A stretch of 7,336 bases of DNA from contig JAUIKB010000274.1 of the NCBI GenBank assembly GCA_030430975.1, positions 1-7,336 on the forward strand, in the 5' to 3' direction. The position numbers were made by a program, and so were the translations under genes. Positions 6,639 through 7,336 of this stretch are shown piece by piece. Position 1 is the stretch's first letter; every line of letters starts with the position of its first letter. The notes under the pieces were generated by a model, which saw nothing but the letters and a program-made list of their open reading frames with translations, ran no database searches and was not told the DNA's origin. Source of the DNA: Polyangia bacterium (GTDB lineage: Bacteria; Myxococcota_A; Polyangia; Polyangiales; Polyangiaceae).

Positions 6639-7336
6639 ATGAACCAACCTATCAACCTGGATACAAAGAAGCGGAAGCTACCGATCGCCGATCAAAAGGA
6701 GATCGACGTCGACGCAGAACTCGCCGCTTTCGAAAAGCAAGAACGAGAGCGCCTCGGCCTCGAGCACGCGGACCAGTGGATCGAGGAAATGGTCGGGCTT
6801 ACGTTTACGAAGTCTGAAAAGTCGAAGATCACGCTGCTGGTGGGGGGCCTGACGATGGCTCACGACTACTTGGTCGAAGCCGGCCTATCCAGCCTCGGCT
6901 ACAACGTCCTGTGCTTGGACGTTCCCGACAACGCTGCCCTTCAGGTCGGCAAGGAATTCGGCAACCGCGCGCAGTGCAACCCTACCTACTTCACGGTCGG
7001 CAACCTCGTTAAGGCGCTCATCACGCTCCGTGACAAGCAGGGTCTCACCGCCCAAGAGGTCGTCGACAACTACGTGTTCTTGACGGCCGGAGCGTGCGGA
7101 CCGTGCCGATTCGGCATGTATGTCACCGAGTACCGTAAGGCGCTGCGCGACGCCGGGTTCGACGGCTTCCGCGTCATGCTCTTTCAGCAGCAGGGCGGGC
7201 TTAGCCAAGCCACCGGCGAGGAAAGCGGACTGGAGATGAATCCGGAGTTCTTCCTGACGATCATCAAGTCGGTCATGGCCGGCGATGTGATCAACGGCAT
7301 GGCATACCGCATCCGTCCCTACGAGGTCGTACCGGG
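6639..7336 (+). CDS. HgdB-like (COG3581-type) acyl-CoA dehydratase-related subunit, cut by the right edge
   Basis: The frame is open for 232 complete codons and continues past the window. AGGA at 6629-6632 lies six bases before the ATG. A charged N-terminal helix (about 1-60) leads to KITLLVGGLTMAHDYLVEAGLSSLGYNV (63-90), a Rossmann-like opening. QCNPTYFTVGNLVKALI (112-128) follows, and then TAGACGPCRFGMY (149-161) with C153 and C156. QCNPTYF and ACGPCRFG are characteristic of COG3581, which is related to HgdA/HgdB-type subunits that bind iron-sulfur clusters through cysteines; C113, C153 and C156 are the likely ligands here. In many anaerobes this module is fused to the activase and COG3580 regions in one chain. 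Here it is a separate gene directly after them, so it is probably the partner that completes the catalytic or electron-accepting unit. It has no signal peptide or membrane segment. The missing C-terminus leaves the total length unknown. Confidence 0.9.
   Translation, partial: MNQPINLDTKKRKLPIADQKEIDVDAELAAFEKQERERLGLEHADQWIEEMVGLTFTKSEKSKITLLVGGLTMAHDYLVEAGLSSLGYNVLCLDVPDNAALQVGKEFGNRAQCNPTYFTVGNLVKALITLRDKQGLTAQEVVDNYVFLTAGACGPCRFGMYVTEYRKALRDAGFDGFRVMLFQQQGGLSQATGEESGLEMNPEFFLTIIKSVMAGDVINGMAYRIRPYEVVP

Overview
The window is moderately GC-rich. It carries a eukaryote-type Ser/Thr kinase fused to an AAA-type ATPase, a TetR-family regulator, and a very large 2-hydroxyacyl-CoA dehydratase activase-like protein followed by an HgdB-like (COG3581-type) partner. 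Kinase-ATPase fusions of this kind are typical of Myxococcota, Bradymonadota and related former Deltaproteobacteria. I infer such a host from gene content only; no rRNA or other phylogenetic marker is present.

Layout. On the minus strand, reading right to left, are a TetR-family regulator (2722-2030), a kinase-ATPase (2000-45) 29 bases after it, and the first 15 codons of a further frame whose ATG overlaps the kinase stop codon (TAATG) and which runs off the left edge. A 223-base divergent intergenic region (2723-2945) separates these from the plus-strand genes. It holds a near-consensus sigma70 promoter (TTGACA, 16 bases, GATAAT) with a perfect palindrome in its spacer. It also holds a 24-base inverted repeat built from a similar half-site just before the next gene. 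On the plus strand are a 1213-residue protein with two tandem ASKHA activase domains and a COG3580/DUF2229-type cysteine-rich region (2946-6587) and, 51 bases later, a COG3581/HgdB-like protein cut by the right edge (6639-7336).

How the genes may work together (inference). The two plus-strand proteins look like a self-contained ATP-driven low-potential electron-transfer system related to the HgdC/HgdAB dehydratases and the double-cubane-cluster reductases. The activase halves would use ATP to deliver electrons to an iron-sulfur acceptor formed by the COG3580-type region and its partner. The natural substrate of these large split systems is not known to me. The divergent TetR regulator is the obvious candidate repressor, acting through the GTCAG/CTGAC half-sites. 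The kinase is probably co-transcribed with the regulator.

The most unusual features are three. Both tandem activase domains retain the cluster cysteines at the same 39-residue spacing. A predicted leader hairpin would bury the Shine-Dalgarno sequence of the activase gene. The kinase-ATPase lacks the long TPR region usual in its class and ends in an overlapping next frame. I saw no RNA genes, insertion sequences, CRISPR arrays or convincing intrinsic terminators, and no gene-free stretch exceeds 300 bases.
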